DNA of 64,000 nucleotides, taken from positions 62,001 through 126,000 of the forward strand of contig NZ_NNBK01000003.1 of NCBI RefSeq assembly GCF_002803075.1, in the 5' to 3' direction. Position 1 is the stretch's first letter. The number at the start of each line of letters is the position of its first letter. Of the stretch, positions 52,323-61,281 are shown piece after piece. The translations under genes were made by a program, and so were the position numbers. The stretch comes from Streptomyces sp. CB01373 (GTDB lineage Bacteria; Actinomycetota; Actinomycetes; Streptomycetales; Streptomycetaceae). The notes under the pieces are model-generated. The model was not told the DNA's origin, ran no database searches, and worked only from the letters and a program-made list of their open reading frames with translations.

Positions 52323-53621
52323 TCAGCCCTCCCTCGCCGCCGCGCACACCGCGCGCGCGATCCGTGCCACGTCCACGTCGCCGGTGACGTACGGCGGCAT
52401 CGTGTACACCAGGTCGCGGAACGGCCGCAGCCACACGCCCTCGCGCACTGCCGCCCGCGTGGCCGCCGCCATGTCCACCGCGTGGTCGAGCTGGACCACT
52501 CCGATGGCGCCCATGACACGTACGTCCCGCACACCCGGCAGCTCCGCCGCCGGAGCGAGTCCGTCCCGCAGCCCCGTCTCGATCCGCTTGACCTCCGCGC
52601 GCCAGTCCTGGCCGAGCAGCAGCTCGATCGACGCGCAGGCCACGGCCGCCGCCAGCGGGTTGGCCATGAAGGTCGGGCCGTGCGCGAGCACCGGCACCTC
52701 GCCGCGCGAGATCCCCTCGGCCACCCGCGCGGTGCACAGCGTCGCCGCCATCGTCAGATAGCCGCCCGTCAGCGCCTTGCCCACGCACATCACGTCCGGC
52801 GTCACGGCGGCGTGCTCCGCCGCGAACAGGGCGCCGGTGCGCCCGAACCCGGTCGCGATCTCGTCGAACACCAGGAGCACGTCGTGCGCGTCGCACACCT
52901 CGCGCAGCACCCGCAGATAGGCGGGGGAGTGGAAGCGCATCCCGCCCGCGCCCTGCACCACCGGTTCGACGATCACGGCGGCCAGTTCACCGGCGTGCCG
53001 TTCGACCATCTCGCGCAGGTGGGCGGCGTACGCCTCCTCGTACTCGGCCGGCGGCGCGTCCGCGAAGACCTGACGGGGCAGCACACCGGTCCACAGCTCG
53101 TGCATCCCGCCCTCGGGGTCGCACACGGACATCGGCTGCCAGGTGTCCCCGTGGTAGCCGCCCCGCCAGGTCAGCAGCCGCCGCTTGTCCGGGCGGCCGA
53201 GCGAGCGCCAGTACTGCAGGCACATCTTGACCGCGACCTCGACCGACACCGAACCGGAGTCGGCGAGGAACACGTGCTCGAGTCCCTCCGGTGACATGTC
53301 GACGAGGAGCTTCGCCAGCCGGACGGCGGGCTCGTGCGTGAGCCCGCCGAACATCACGTGGCTCATCCGCTCCAGCTGCTCCCGCGCGGCCTCGTTCAGC
53401 ACCGGGTGGTTGTAGCCGTGGATCGCCGCCCACCACGACGACATGCCGTCGACCAGTTCGCCCGAGCCGTCCGCGAGCCTCAGCCGGACCCCGCTCGCCG
53501 ACTCCACGACGAGCGGTTCCTGGCGGCCGGGCATGGGTCCGTACGGGTGCCACACGTGCCGCCGGTCGAGCTCCAGCAGCTCGGACACGTCCGGGCCGGG
53601 CGCGTTGTGCGGTTCAGGCAT
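52323..53621 (-). CDS. bioA: Adenosylmethionine--8-amino-7-oxononanoate aminotransferase
   Basis: 432 residues from ATG 53621, overlapping the bioB 3' end by 8 nt. [20 protein letters not shown] is the family opening. [20 protein letters not shown] and [20 protein letters not shown] follow. [17 protein letters not shown] holds the PLP Asp, and [17 protein letters not shown] the Schiff-base Lys. It transfers the amino group of S-adenosylmethionine to KAPA, giving diaminopelargonate. Confidence 0.95.
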   Translation of the reverse strand: MPEPHNAPGPDVSELLELDRRHVWHPYGPMPGRQEPLVVESASGVRLRLADGSGELVDGMSSWWAAIHGYNHPVLNEAAREQLERMSHVMFGGLTHEPAVRLAKLLVDMSPEGLEHVFLADSGSVSVEVAVKMCLQYWRSLGRPDKRRLLTWRGGYHGDTWQPMSVCDPEGGMHELWTGVLPRQVFADAPPAEYEEAYAAHLREMVERHAGELAAVIVEPVVQGAGGMRFHSPAYLRVLREVCDAHDVLLVFDEIATGFGRTGALFAAEHAAVTPDVMCVGKALTGGYLTMAATLCTARVAEGISRGEVPVLAHGPTFMANPLAAAVACASIELLLGQDWRAEVKRIETGLRDGLAPAAELPGVRDVRVMGAIGVVQLDHAVDMAAATRAAVREGVWLRPFRDLVYTMPPYVTGDVDVARIARAVCAAAREG

Positions 53622-54870
53622 TGGGCGCGAGGTCCGTTCCGGCACCCCGGCGGCGTACGGCGACCAGGTCGGTACGCGGCTCGTTGCCGGCCGCGGGCTC
53701 CGGTACCGGCGCCGATTCCGCTGCCTCGGCCGGTGCCGCGGCGGAGCCGCAGACCCCGCCACCCTGGTGCGACCCGCACGCCGGCTCCTCGTGCGACCCG
53801 CAGCCCGAACCTTCATGGGACCCGCACCCGGCGCCGTCGCGCGACCCGCACGCGCCCCCGGCCGCCGCCCGGTGCTCGGGCAGCGTCACCTGGTCGGCGC
53901 CCTCCACCTCGAACCCGGCGTCCGCGATCATCTCCAGGTCGGCCTTGCCCGCCTGGCCCTCGCTGGTCAGGTAGTCGCCGAGGAAGATCGAGTTGGCCAG
54001 GTGCAGCGCGAGGGGCTGCATGGTGCGCAGGTGCACCTCGCGGCCGCCCGCGATCCGCACCTCCACGTCCGGGCAGACGAACCGGACCATCGCCAGGATC
54101 CGCAGGCAGCGCTGCGGGGTCAGGTTCCACTCCTTGGCGAGCGGTGTGCCCTCGAACGGGATCAGGAAGTTCACCGGAACGGAGTCCGGGTCCAGCTCGC
54201 GCAGCGAGAAGACCACGTCGACCAGGTCCTCGTCGCTCTCGCCCATCCCCGCGATGAGCCCCGAGCAGGCGGACAGCCCGGCCGCGTGCGCCTTGTGCAC
54301 CGTGTCCACCCGGTCGGCGTAGGTGTGGGTGGTGGTGATGCCGCCGTACGTCGCCTCGGAGGTGTTGAGGTTGTGGTTGTAGGCGTCGGCCCCGGCCTCG
54401 CGCAGCCGCTCGGCCTGGCCGTCGGAGAGCAGACCGAGGCAGGCGCACACCTCGACGCCCTCGTTCTGCTCCTTGATCGCCTTGATGGTGTCGGAGACCC
54501 GGTCCACGTCACGGTCGGTCGGACCGCGCCCGCTGGCCACCAGGCAGACCCGCTTGGCGCCGCCCGCGAGCCCGGCCGCGGCGGCCTCGGAGGCCTGGTC
54601 GGGCTTGAGCCAGGTGTACTTGAGGATGTCGGCCTTCGAACCGAGCCGCTGCGAGCAGTACGAGCAGTCCTCGGGGCACAGACCCGACTTGAGGTTGACG
54701 AGATAGTTGAGTTTCACCCGCCGGCCGAACCAGTGGCGGCGCACCTTCCCGGCCGCGGCCACCACATCCAGCAGGTCGTCGTCCGAGGTGGCCAGCACGG
54801 CCAGAGCTTCCTCGCGGGTCGGCGACTCGCGCCGAAGTCCCTTGTCCACCAGCGTGTTCAGCAGGTTCAT
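53614..54870 (-). CDS. bioB: Biotin synthase with a Cys-rich repeated C-terminal tail
   Basis: 418 residues from ATG 54870. The radical-SAM cluster motif is C65-x3-C69-x2-C72 in [64 protein letters not shown] and [11 protein letters not shown] are BioB-typical and hold the second-cluster ligands. After the barrel (about residue 335) comes an extra tail with five CGS units, three of them CGSH, followed by an Ala/Pro/Glu-rich end. The enzyme inserts sulfur into dethiobiotin. The tail is not part of the standard enzyme and may bind metal. Confidence 0.95.
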   Translation of the reverse strand: MNLLNTLVDKGLRRESPTREEALAVLATSDDDLLDVVAAAGKVRRHWFGRRVKLNYLVNLKSGLCPEDCSYCSQRLGSKADILKYTWLKPDQASEAAAAGLAGGAKRVCLVASGRGPTDRDVDRVSDTIKAIKEQNEGVEVCACLGLLSDGQAERLREAGADAYNHNLNTSEATYGGITTTHTYADRVDTVHKAHAAGLSACSGLIAGMGESDEDLVDVVFSLRELDPDSVPVNFLIPFEGTPLAKEWNLTPQRCLRILAMVRFVCPDVEVRIAGGREVHLRTMQPLALHLANSIFLGDYLTSEGQAGKADLEMIADAGFEVEGADQVTLPEHRAAAGGACGSRDGAGCGSHEGSGCGSHEEPACGSHQGGGVCGSAAAPAEAAESAPVPEPAAGNEPRTDLVAVRRRGAGTDLAPNA

Positions 54871-54938
54871 GAGAGCTGATCCTGTCCTACGGCCCGGTCC
54901 GCGGCCAAGGAGACTCCGCACAACGACGGGCACATCGA

Positions 54939-54958
54939 CATGTGGGTATGGCCACATG
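54939..54958. promoter_or_regulatory. Inverted repeat CATGTGG-N6-CCACATG between bioB and bioF
   Basis: Two perfect 7-bp arms with a 6-bp spacer lie 69 bp before bioB and 61 bp before bioF, in the only shared promoter region of the biotin genes. A -10-like TAGGGT for bioF follows at 54980. The symmetry and place suggest a repressor operator. It does not look like the known BirA or BioQ boxes I can recall. Confidence 0.55.
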
Positions 54959-55018
54959 AGGGGCGGCAGGCCTTGCCGCTAGGGTCTGTGCACTGCCTAC
55001 ACATGCCCCGGAGGACCC

Positions 55019-56146
55019 ATGGCGTTCGGCTGGATCGAGGAGCAGGCGGACGCACGCCGCCGGGCCGGACTCGTACGGACCCTGCGGCCCCGCCCCGCCG
55101 ACTCGCCGCTGCTCGACCTCGCGGGCAACGACTACCTGGGGCTCGCCCGCCACCCGGAGGTGACCGAGGGGGCCGCGGCCGCGGCACGCACCTGGGGCGG
55201 CGGCTCGACCGGCTCCCGGCTCGTCACCGGCACCACCGAACTGCACGCCGAACTGGAGCGTGAACTGTCCGGTTTCTGCGGCTTCGAGGCGGCGCTGGTC
55301 TTCTCCTCCGGATACGCCGCGAACCTGGCCGCGGTCACCGCGCTGGCGCCGCACGGCTCACTCGTCGTCTCCGACGCGGGCAACCACGCCTCGCTCATCG
55401 ACGGCTGCCGGCTGGCCCGGGGCACGACACAGGTCGTCGCGCACGCCGACCCGGACGCCGTGCGCAAGGCGCTCGACACTCACGAGGGCCCGGCCGTGCT
55501 CGTCTCGGACACGGTGTTCTCGGTCGACGGCGACGCGGCCCCGCTGGCCGAGCTCGCCGCGGTGTGCCGGGAGCGCGGCGCGGGACTCCTCGCCGACGAC
55601 GCCCACGGGCTGGGCGTCCTGGGCGCCGGCGGCCGCGGCGCCGCGCACGCGGCCGGACTGGCGGGCGCCGACGACGTGGTCGTCATGGCCACGCTGTCGA
55701 AGTCGCTCGGCAGCCAGGGCGGAGTCGTCCTCGGGCCCGCGCGGGTGATCGACCACCTCGTCAACGCGGCCCGGACGTTCATCTTCGACACCGGCCTCGC
55801 CCCCGCCGCCGCGGGAGCCGCCCTGGCGGCGCTGCGACTGCTGCGCCGCGAACCGGAGCGGGCGGCACGCGCGCGAACGGTGGCGGCCGAACTCCACGCG
55901 CGCCTGACCGCCGCGGGTCTGGAAGCGGTGCGTCCGGACGCCGCGGTGGTCTCGGTGCGCGCGCCGTCCCCGGAACAGGCCGTGCGCTGGGCGGCCGACT
56001 GCCGGGCGGCCGGCCTCGCCGTGGGCTGCTTCCGTCCTCCCTCCGTGCCCGACGGCATCTCTCGGCTGAGGCTGACCGCCCGCGCGGACCTCTCCGGGGC
56101 GCAGGTCGAACGCGCTGTACGGGTGATCGGTGGGACGCGACCATGA
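55019..56146 (+). CDS. bioF: 8-amino-7-oxononanoate synthase
   Basis: 375 residues from ATG 55019 behind GGAGG. LLDLAGNDYLGLARHPEVTE, GGGSTGSRLVTGTTELHAEL, SDAGNHASLIDGCRLARGTT, LLADDAHGLGVLGAGGRGAA and MATLSKSLGSQGGVVLGPA (PLP Lys) cover the family's conserved blocks. It condenses pimeloyl-ACP or pimeloyl-CoA with alanine. It is divergent from bioB-bioA-bioD. With these four genes the window holds the whole late biotin pathway; no genes for pimelate formation are present. Confidence 0.95.
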   Translation: MAFGWIEEQADARRRAGLVRTLRPRPADSPLLDLAGNDYLGLARHPEVTEGAAAAARTWGGGSTGSRLVTGTTELHAELERELSGFCGFEAALVFSSGYAANLAAVTALAPHGSLVVSDAGNHASLIDGCRLARGTTQVVAHADPDAVRKALDTHEGPAVLVSDTVFSVDGDAAPLAELAAVCRERGAGLLADDAHGLGVLGAGGRGAAHAAGLAGADDVVVMATLSKSLGSQGGVVLGPARVIDHLVNAARTFIFDTGLAPAAAGAALAALRLLRREPERAARARTVAAELHARLTAAGLEAVRPDAAVVSVRAPSPEQAVRWAADCRAAGLAVGCFRPPSVPDGISRLRLTARADLSGAQVERAVRVIGGTRP

Positions 56147-56198
56147 GTCGGCGTACACGGCCGCGCGTCACCGTGGGCGGATGTGACCGGATGGTGCG

Positions 56199-56429
56199 TC
56201 AGACGCGGTGCGCCGCGGCCGTGAAGCGGGCCCAGCTCGCGGGGGAGAAGAGCAGCGCCGGCCCGGCCGGGGCCTTGGAGTCGCGCACGGCGAGCAGCCC
56301 GGACCACGGTCCCGTGGCGGGCCGGGCCGTCTCGACGCAGTTGTTGGCTCCCGTGCTGTAGCTGCTGCGCAGCCAGCGCACGCCGTGCAGATCGATGCTG
56401 GAAGATACGTGCCGAGGCAGAGCGGACAT
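56199..56429 (-). CDS. DUF397 protein
   Basis: 76 residues. VRWLRSSYSTGANNCVETAR and VRDSKAPAGPALLFSPASWA, then RFTAA, are the DUF397 signature. It sits 9 bp after the helix-turn-helix gene. In actinomycetes such small proteins pair with a DUF5753-type regulator and modulate it, as in the WhiJ/Scr1-like systems. This set follows that pattern. Confidence 0.92.
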   Translation of the reverse strand: MSALPRHVSSSIDLHGVRWLRSSYSTGANNCVETARPATGPWSGLLAVRDSKAPAGPALLFSPASWARFTAAAHRV

Positions 56430-56438
56430 GGTGCCTCC

Positions 56439-57323
56439 TTAGGCGGTACGCGGTGGTGCGCCGTCAGGGTCCTGGCGTATCCCGGCGATGAAGTCCAACG
56501 AGTCCTCGGGCGAGAGGGCGTGGATCCGCAGGGTGTCGAAGGCCTCCGTGTAGGCCTCTAGGTCTTCTTTCCGCTCGAGATGGAAGCTACTCGTCAGGTG
56601 GTCGAGAACCACCACGTTCAGATCAGAGGTGTTCGAAAACGAGAAGATTACGAAAGGCCCGGTGATGCCGATGTGCGCGCCGGCGGCGAACGGCAGCACC
56701 TGGAGCCGTACCTGGGGCAGCCGGGCCGCCTCCGTCAGCCGCTCCAGCTGCCGCTGCATGATCTCCGGACCGCCCACCTCGCGGCGCAGCACCGCCTCGT
56801 CAAGCACCGCGTCCAGCTCCAGCGGCGGTCGCGCGCGCAGCACGTCCTGGCGGGCCAGCCGCACCTCCACCAGCGCGTCCAGCCGGTCCTCGTCGAGCCC
56901 GTCCACGGCGGCCCGGGTGACCGCGCGGGCGTACTCGGGGGTCTGCAGCAGTCCGGGGACGACCGAGGTCTCCAGGGTGCGCATCCCGCTCGCCTGCGAC
57001 TCCAGGCTGATGAAGTCCCGGTAGGTCGGGGGCAGCACCCCGCGATAGGCGTGCCACCAGTGGTGCCGGCCGTCGCCGTCGTCCAGTCCCGCGAGGACCA
57101 GGAGCAACTCGCGGAGCTGGGAGTCGTGGACCGCGTACGCGTCCAGGAGCGAGCGCACATCGGCCGGTTTCACCCCACTGGTACCGGTTTCGATCCGGCT
57201 GACCTTCGACTGGTGCCAGCCGACCAGGCGGGCCGCCTCACCACTGGTGAGGCCCGCGCCGGTGCGCAGCGCGCGCAGTTCGGCGCCCAGTTTCCGGCGG
57301 CGCACCGCGGGACCGTGCTGCAT
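56439..57323 (-). CDS. Helix-turn-helix regulator with DUF5753 (Scr1/WhiJ-like)
   Basis: 294 residues. The N-terminal XRE helix-turn-helix (LGAELRALRTGAGLTSGEAA, then RLVGWHQSKVSRIETGTSGV) is followed by DUF5753 (residues about 95-285), with RTLETSVVPGLLQTPEYARA, VEVRLARQDVLRARPPLEL and LPFAAGAHIGITGPFVIFSF. Together with the DUF397 gene and the divergent ATP-binding gene it forms a standard actinomycete three-gene module linked to development or antibiotic control in studied cases. Confidence 0.92.
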   Translation of the reverse strand: MQHGPAVRRRKLGAELRALRTGAGLTSGEAARLVGWHQSKVSRIETGTSGVKPADVRSLLDAYAVHDSQLRELLLVLAGLDDGDGRHHWWHAYRGVLPPTYRDFISLESQASGMRTLETSVVPGLLQTPEYARAVTRAAVDGLDEDRLDALVEVRLARQDVLRARPPLELDAVLDEAVLRREVGGPEIMQRQLERLTEAARLPQVRLQVLPFAAGAHIGITGPFVIFSFSNTSDLNVVVLDHLTSSFHLERKEDLEAYTEAFDTLRIHALSPEDSLDFIAGIRQDPDGAPPRTA

Positions 57324-57413
57324 GGGTTACTCCCTCGCTCCCTCTGAACGCTCCACGCGACCCGCTTCACATACGGTCTTCCGTCGCAGAGTTCACCGCA
57401 TCGAGCGACAGAT

Positions 57414-57423
57414 ATATGCATAT
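57414..57423. promoter_or_regulatory. AT-rich palindrome ATATGCATAT between the regulator and the ATP-binding gene
   Basis: A perfect 10-bp palindrome lies in the 227-bp divergent promoter region. It stands out strongly in this GC content, and could be an operator or a -10 region. Confidence 0.4.
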
Positions 57424-57550
57424 CCCGGTGGATCGCCACCGAGAGCGGAGCACTGATGGCAGTCTGACGGCGAAGCACCAGTCCGGGACCGTACTCGAAC
57501 CATCCGCTCAGTGTCGGACTCCGCTCCCGTGGGAAAGGGACGACGTCGCC

Positions 57551-58006
57551 ATGGCAGACCATCTGGAAGCATCCGTCACTCTGCCGAGCGATCCCGCCTC
57601 GGTCTGCGCGGCCCGTGCCTATGTGGCCGGCACGCTCGCGGAGTGGGGCCTGCCGCCGGCCACGGACACCGCCGAGACGGTGCGGCTCATCGTCTCCGAA
57701 CTCGCCACCAACGCCGTACAGCACACTTTGGGGCAGTCACCCACCTTCACGGTGGACCTCGTCCTCGTGCGTGACGAACGGTTGTGCATCGGGGTCACTG
57801 ACAGCCACCCCCGGTTCCCGAAACGACTGCCGGCCGCTGTCCAGCAGGACAACGGCCGGGGCATGGTGATCATCCGATGGCTCACCGCCGAGTGCGGCGG
57901 CAGTCTGACCGTGCGGCCGACCCGGGAGGGTGGCAAGACGGTCTGCATCGAACTTCCGTGGACGGCTCCCGCCCGACCCGTGACGGCCACGGGCCAGGAA
58001 GCGTAG
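57551..58006 (+). CDS. RsbW-like ATP-binding protein (HATPase_c_2)
   Basis: 151 residues from ATG 57551. The GHKL fold is visible as ETVRLIVSELATNAVQHTLG (N-box), CIGVTDSHPRFPKRLP (G1-like) and DNGRGMVIIRWLTAECGGSL (G2). Small proteins of this kind act as anti-sigma-factor-like kinases or ATP-binding partners. It is divergent from the DUF5753 regulator and completes the module. No sigma factor or anti-anti-sigma gene lies beside it. Confidence 0.88.
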   Translation: MADHLEASVTLPSDPASVCAARAYVAGTLAEWGLPPATDTAETVRLIVSELATNAVQHTLGQSPTFTVDLVLVRDERLCIGVTDSHPRFPKRLPAAVQQDNGRGMVIIRWLTAECGGSLTVRPTREGGKTVCIELPWTAPARPVTATGQEA

Positions 58007-58059
58007 GAACGTGCGGTGACGACGCCGCGGCGCCGCCACCGCCCCGCACGGCGGCCGGG

Positions 58060-58533
58060 TCAGCTGACCCGGCCGTACCAGACGCTCTTCGTCCAGATCT
58101 TCTGCAGCTTCACCACGTCCCCGGTCTTCGGGGCGTGCCAGATCTTGCCCGCGCCGGCGTAGATGCCGACGTGGTACACGTACGAGCCCGAGTGGAAGAA
58201 CACCAGGTCCCCGGCCCGGCGGCTGCCCGCCGAGATGTGCCGGCTCTTGTTGTACTGCTGCTCGGCCGTGCGGGGCAGCTTCTTGCCCGCCCTCTTGAAC
58301 GAGTACAGCGTGAGCCCGGAGCAGTCGAACCTCCCCGGCCCCGTGGCGCCCCACTGGTAGGGCGACCCCTTCTTGGACGCCGCGATCTTCAGCGCCTGGG
58401 ACGCCATCGTCACGGCCGAGGCCTCGGAGGCCACACCCGGCACCACGATCGAGCCGCCCACGGCGGCCAGTGTCAGGGCCGAGGCCGTGCCGGCCCGGGC
58501 CATCAGCGACGGGACGCGATTGAGCGCAGTCAT
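58060..58533 (-). CDS. Secreted NlpC/P60 cell-wall endopeptidase
   Basis: 157 residues from ATG 58533. A signal peptide occupies about residues 1-40 (SALTLAAVGGSIVVPGVASEASA). The NlpC/P60 domain has the catalytic Cys in GRFDCSGLTLYSFKRAGK, the His in VYHVGIYAGAGKIWHA, and the third residue near HAPKTGDVV. It hydrolyses peptide cross-links of peptidoglycan. It is minimal in size, with no binding domain. The leader carries a cyclic-di-AMP riboswitch, which fits its role in wall growth. Confidence 0.92.
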   Translation of the reverse strand: MTALNRVPSLMARAGTASALTLAAVGGSIVVPGVASEASAVTMASQALKIAASKKGSPYQWGATGPGRFDCSGLTLYSFKRAGKKLPRTAEQQYNKSRHISAGSRRAGDLVFFHSGSYVYHVGIYAGAGKIWHAPKTGDVVKLQKIWTKSVWYGRVS

Positions 58534-58540
58534 GCGCAAC

Positions 58541-58680
58541 CCTTCGTCAGCCGCCTGTGAAGGATGACCTGTCGGATTCGGGCTGGCGAAGTTGCCCGGC
58601 CGCGTTGCCGCGGCTTCACCCCAAGGGCTGCTCGGGCGGCCATGGTGTGACCGTTCCGGCGACCCGTCGTGCTTGGGTCC
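58541..58680 (-). promoter_or_regulatory. ydaO-type cyclic-di-AMP riboswitch
   Basis: On the minus strand, just before the NlpC/P60 start, the leader contains GGGGTGAAGCC (near 58610-58620), a GC hairpin, then GCCCGAATCCGACAG (near 58570-58584) and CACAGGCGG followed by GACGAAGGG. These are the conserved blocks of the ydaO motif as found before streptomycete rpf and NlpC genes. Binding of cyclic-di-AMP to this class turns expression off. The outer borders are approximate. Confidence 0.82.
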
Positions 58681-58699
58681 TCCACTCCTGCCGATCCAC

Positions 58700-59568
58700 T
58701 CCTGTCGACCGGTCATCCGGGCGGCGGCAGGACTCGGCGTCCGCCCGGACCGCCCCGCCGTTGTGGCGGGGGCTTGTCGTCAGACAGGGATCTTCACCCA
58801 CGGATGTCCGAAAATCCCAATGGAAGCGAGTGTTTGTGTTGTTACTCACCACGCGCCCTTTCGGGTGGACACCTTCGCGATCGAACGGATGCCCCCTCAC
58901 CCGACGACCCCCGGACCAGCACCGGAACGCCTTGTTCCGCCGTTCGGGGAGGCGTGTTGCGCAACTGTGGCGGTCCCGGAAAGGGAGCCGAACCTACACC
59001 GAAAGGCGGTCGGTCATTCGGGGACATTCCGCGCCGCGTGTCGCGGCGCGCCGCCTCCTGCGCCCGTCGTGCCCCCGGTGGTGGATGACGTCAACTTCCG
59101 CAGTTTGGCGGCGCGGTGAAGGGGATGGTGCGCGGCTCGCCGTCCGGGACCCGCAGGGCCCGCGGAGCCCGGTGGGTGCCCCAGGGCCGGCCCGGGTCGG
59201 CGCGGTCCAGCCCGCCGGTCGCCTCCGGGTAACGGCCGATCAGCTCCGCCTCGGCGCGGGTCGGGGGCCGGCGGCTCGTTCCGCGTCCGGCGCTGCACGC
59301 GTTAAGCGGCAATTCGGGACGATCTGGTCAACCAGCCTATATTTCATGACTCCTGGAGCCCCCGACGCCGCCCGCCGCGCCGGCCCGGCCCGCGCCCGCC
59401 GCGCGGACCACCCTGGAGCCTCCCGCCCCCCGTGCGGACCGCCGCCGGTCCTCCGGGCGATGCCGAGACCCTCGGGGTTCCGCTCAGCGGGACACGCCGC
59501 GCCGCTTATCGGATTGGCAAAGAAGGTCAACGACCCCTGTTCTCAGGGACCTCACAGCCGCAAAGATC
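58700..59568. other. Long intergenic region without a recognisable gene
   Basis: About 870 bp between the riboswitch and the peptidase leader. Open frames exist on both strands but none has start, ribosome site and codon pattern together. The minus-strand frame at 59091-59312 has host-like codons but matches nothing I know. The part at 58830-58860 is unusually AT-rich for the window (a run with GTTTGTGTTGTTACTC) and may hold the promoter of the NlpC/P60 gene. Confidence 0.4.
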
Positions 59569-59607
59569 CCCGTACCGAATTCGCAACGACGTACGGGGAG
59601 GTCCCCC
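59569..59607 (+). promoter_or_regulatory. Hairpin that can hide the ribosome site of the peptidase gene
   Basis: CCCCGTAC (59569-59576) pairs perfectly with GTACGGGG (59591-59598), and that right arm is the first part of the ribosome site GGGGAGG. A rival short hairpin GGGG/CCCC lies directly before the TTG start. The pairings are visible in the sequence; a regulatory role is inferred. Confidence 0.4.
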
Positions 59608-61206
59608 TTGAGGGACATGAGACCCAGGAACCGAGTGCTGGCGCTCGGTTCGGCCGGTGCGCTGGTCACGGCGACCCTGATAGCCGGCGCGGTGGCGACG
59701 CCCGCGGCCGGCGCGAACAACGGCCAGGGGCAGGACCGCGAGACCCGCGGCGCGGCGATCGCCGCGGAGCGTGCCGCGAAGGCCGGCATCGACTGGCAGG
59801 ACTGCCCCGCCGACTGGGGGCTGGCCAAGCCCATCCAGTGCGGTTACGTCTCGGTGCCGATCGACTACGCCGACCCCTACGGCAAGCAGATCAAGCTGGC
59901 CGTCGACCGCATCGGCAACACCGGCACCAAGGAGGAGCGCCAGGGCGCCCTCCTCTACAACCCGGGCGGCCCCGGCGGTTCGGGCCTGCGCTTCCCGACC
60001 CGGGTCACCAACAAGAACGCCATCTGGGCCAACGTGGCGAAGGCCTACGACTTCGTCGGCTTCGACCCGCGCGGTGTCGGCCACTCGGCGCCCATCTCCT
60101 GCGCTGACCCGCAGAAGTTCGCCGAGGGGTCCAAGCTGGACCCGGTGCCGGACTCCGAGGCCGACAAGAGCGTCCAGCGCAAGCTGGCCCGCGAGTACGC
60201 GCAGGGCTGCCTCCAGCGCACCGGCCGCGCCATGCTCCAGCAGATGACCACGCCGAACACCGTCCGCGACCTGGACGTCATCCGCGCCGCGCTCGGCGAG
60301 CAGAAGCTCAACTTCCTCGGCGTCTCCTACGGCACCTACCTCGGCGCCGTCTACGGCACGATGTTCCCGGGCCATGTGCGCCGGATGGTCGTCGACAGCG
60401 TCGTCAACCCGGCCCGCGAGAACGTCTGGTACCAGGCCAACCTGAACCAGGACGTCGCCTTCGAGGGCCGCTGGAAGGACTGGCAGGACTGGGTCGCCGC
60501 GAACGACGCCACCTACCACCTGGGCGCCACCCGCGACGCCGTCCAGCAGCAGTACCTGAAGCTGCGCGCCACCGCCAAGAAGAGCCCCATCGGCGGGGTC
60601 GTCGGCCCGAACGAGCTGATCTCCTTCTTCCAGAGCGCGCCGTACTACGACTCGTCGTGGGCGCCGGTGGCGAAGGTGTTCAGCAAGTACGTCGCCGGTG
60701 ACACCCAGGCGCTGGTCGACGCCGCCGCCCCGGACATGTCCGACATCGCGGGCAACATCTCCTCGGAGAACGGCAACGCCGTGTACACCGCGGTGGAGTG
60801 CACCGACGCCAAGTGGCCCACCAACTGGAAGACGTGGGACCGCGACAACACGCGGCTCCACAAGACCGCCCCGTTCATGACGTGGGCCAACGCGTGGATG
60901 AACCTGCCGTGCGCCACGTGGCCGGTCAAGCAGCAGAACCCGGTGGACGTCAAGACCGGCAAGGGTCTGCCCGAGGTGCTCATCGTGCAGTCCACGCGGG
61001 ACGCCGCCACGCCGTACGCGGGCGCCGTCGAGCTGCACAAGCGGTTCAAGGGCTCCCGTCTGATCACCGAGAAGGACGCGGGCTCCCACGGAGTCACCGG
61101 CCTGGCCAACCCGTGCATCAACGACCGGGTGGACACCTACCTGCTCACCGGGAAGACCGACTCGGCGGACGTGACCTGCGCGCCGCACGCCACGCCGAAG
61201 GCGTAG
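59608..61206 (+). CDS. Secreted alpha/beta-hydrolase, tripeptidyl-aminopeptidase type (SlpD/SlpE-like)
   Basis: 532 residues from TTG 59608, 6-7 nt after GGGGAGG; ATG 59617 is the alternative. A signal peptide (RVLALGSAGALVTATLIAGA, cleavage near residue 37) is followed by the hydrolase domain. GALLYNPGGPGGSGLRFPTR is the oxyanion region, FVGFDPRGVGHSAPISCADP follows, LNFLGVSYGTYLGAVYGTMF holds the nucleophile Ser in GVSYG, and the TAP-like C-terminal domain carries QSTRDAATPYAGAVELHKRF (acid) and DAGSHGVTG (His). It probably trims N-terminal peptides from secreted proteins. Confidence 0.92.
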   Translation: MRDMRPRNRVLALGSAGALVTATLIAGAVATPAAGANNGQGQDRETRGAAIAAERAAKAGIDWQDCPADWGLAKPIQCGYVSVPIDYADPYGKQIKLAVDRIGNTGTKEERQGALLYNPGGPGGSGLRFPTRVTNKNAIWANVAKAYDFVGFDPRGVGHSAPISCADPQKFAEGSKLDPVPDSEADKSVQRKLAREYAQGCLQRTGRAMLQQMTTPNTVRDLDVIRAALGEQKLNFLGVSYGTYLGAVYGTMFPGHVRRMVVDSVVNPARENVWYQANLNQDVAFEGRWKDWQDWVAANDATYHLGATRDAVQQQYLKLRATAKKSPIGGVVGPNELISFFQSAPYYDSSWAPVAKVFSKYVAGDTQALVDAAAPDMSDIAGNISSENGNAVYTAVECTDAKWPTNWKTWDRDNTRLHKTAPFMTWANAWMNLPCATWPVKQQNPVDVKTGKGLPEVLIVQSTRDAATPYAGAVELHKRFKGSRLITEKDAGSHGVTGLANPCINDRVDTYLLTGKTDSADVTCAPHATPKA

Positions 61207-61281
61207 CGATCGGCCTCGGGTGACGAGGGGCGGCCGGGATACCCGGCCGCCCCTCTCTCGTGCCCGGCGCGCCCGGCGGCG

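Noticed and set aside
59091..59312. Possible 73-residue minus-strand protein in the long spacer before the peptidase
   Set aside because: Codon use is acceptable, but there is no recognisable family and no convincing ribosome site. Left as part of the intergenic entry.
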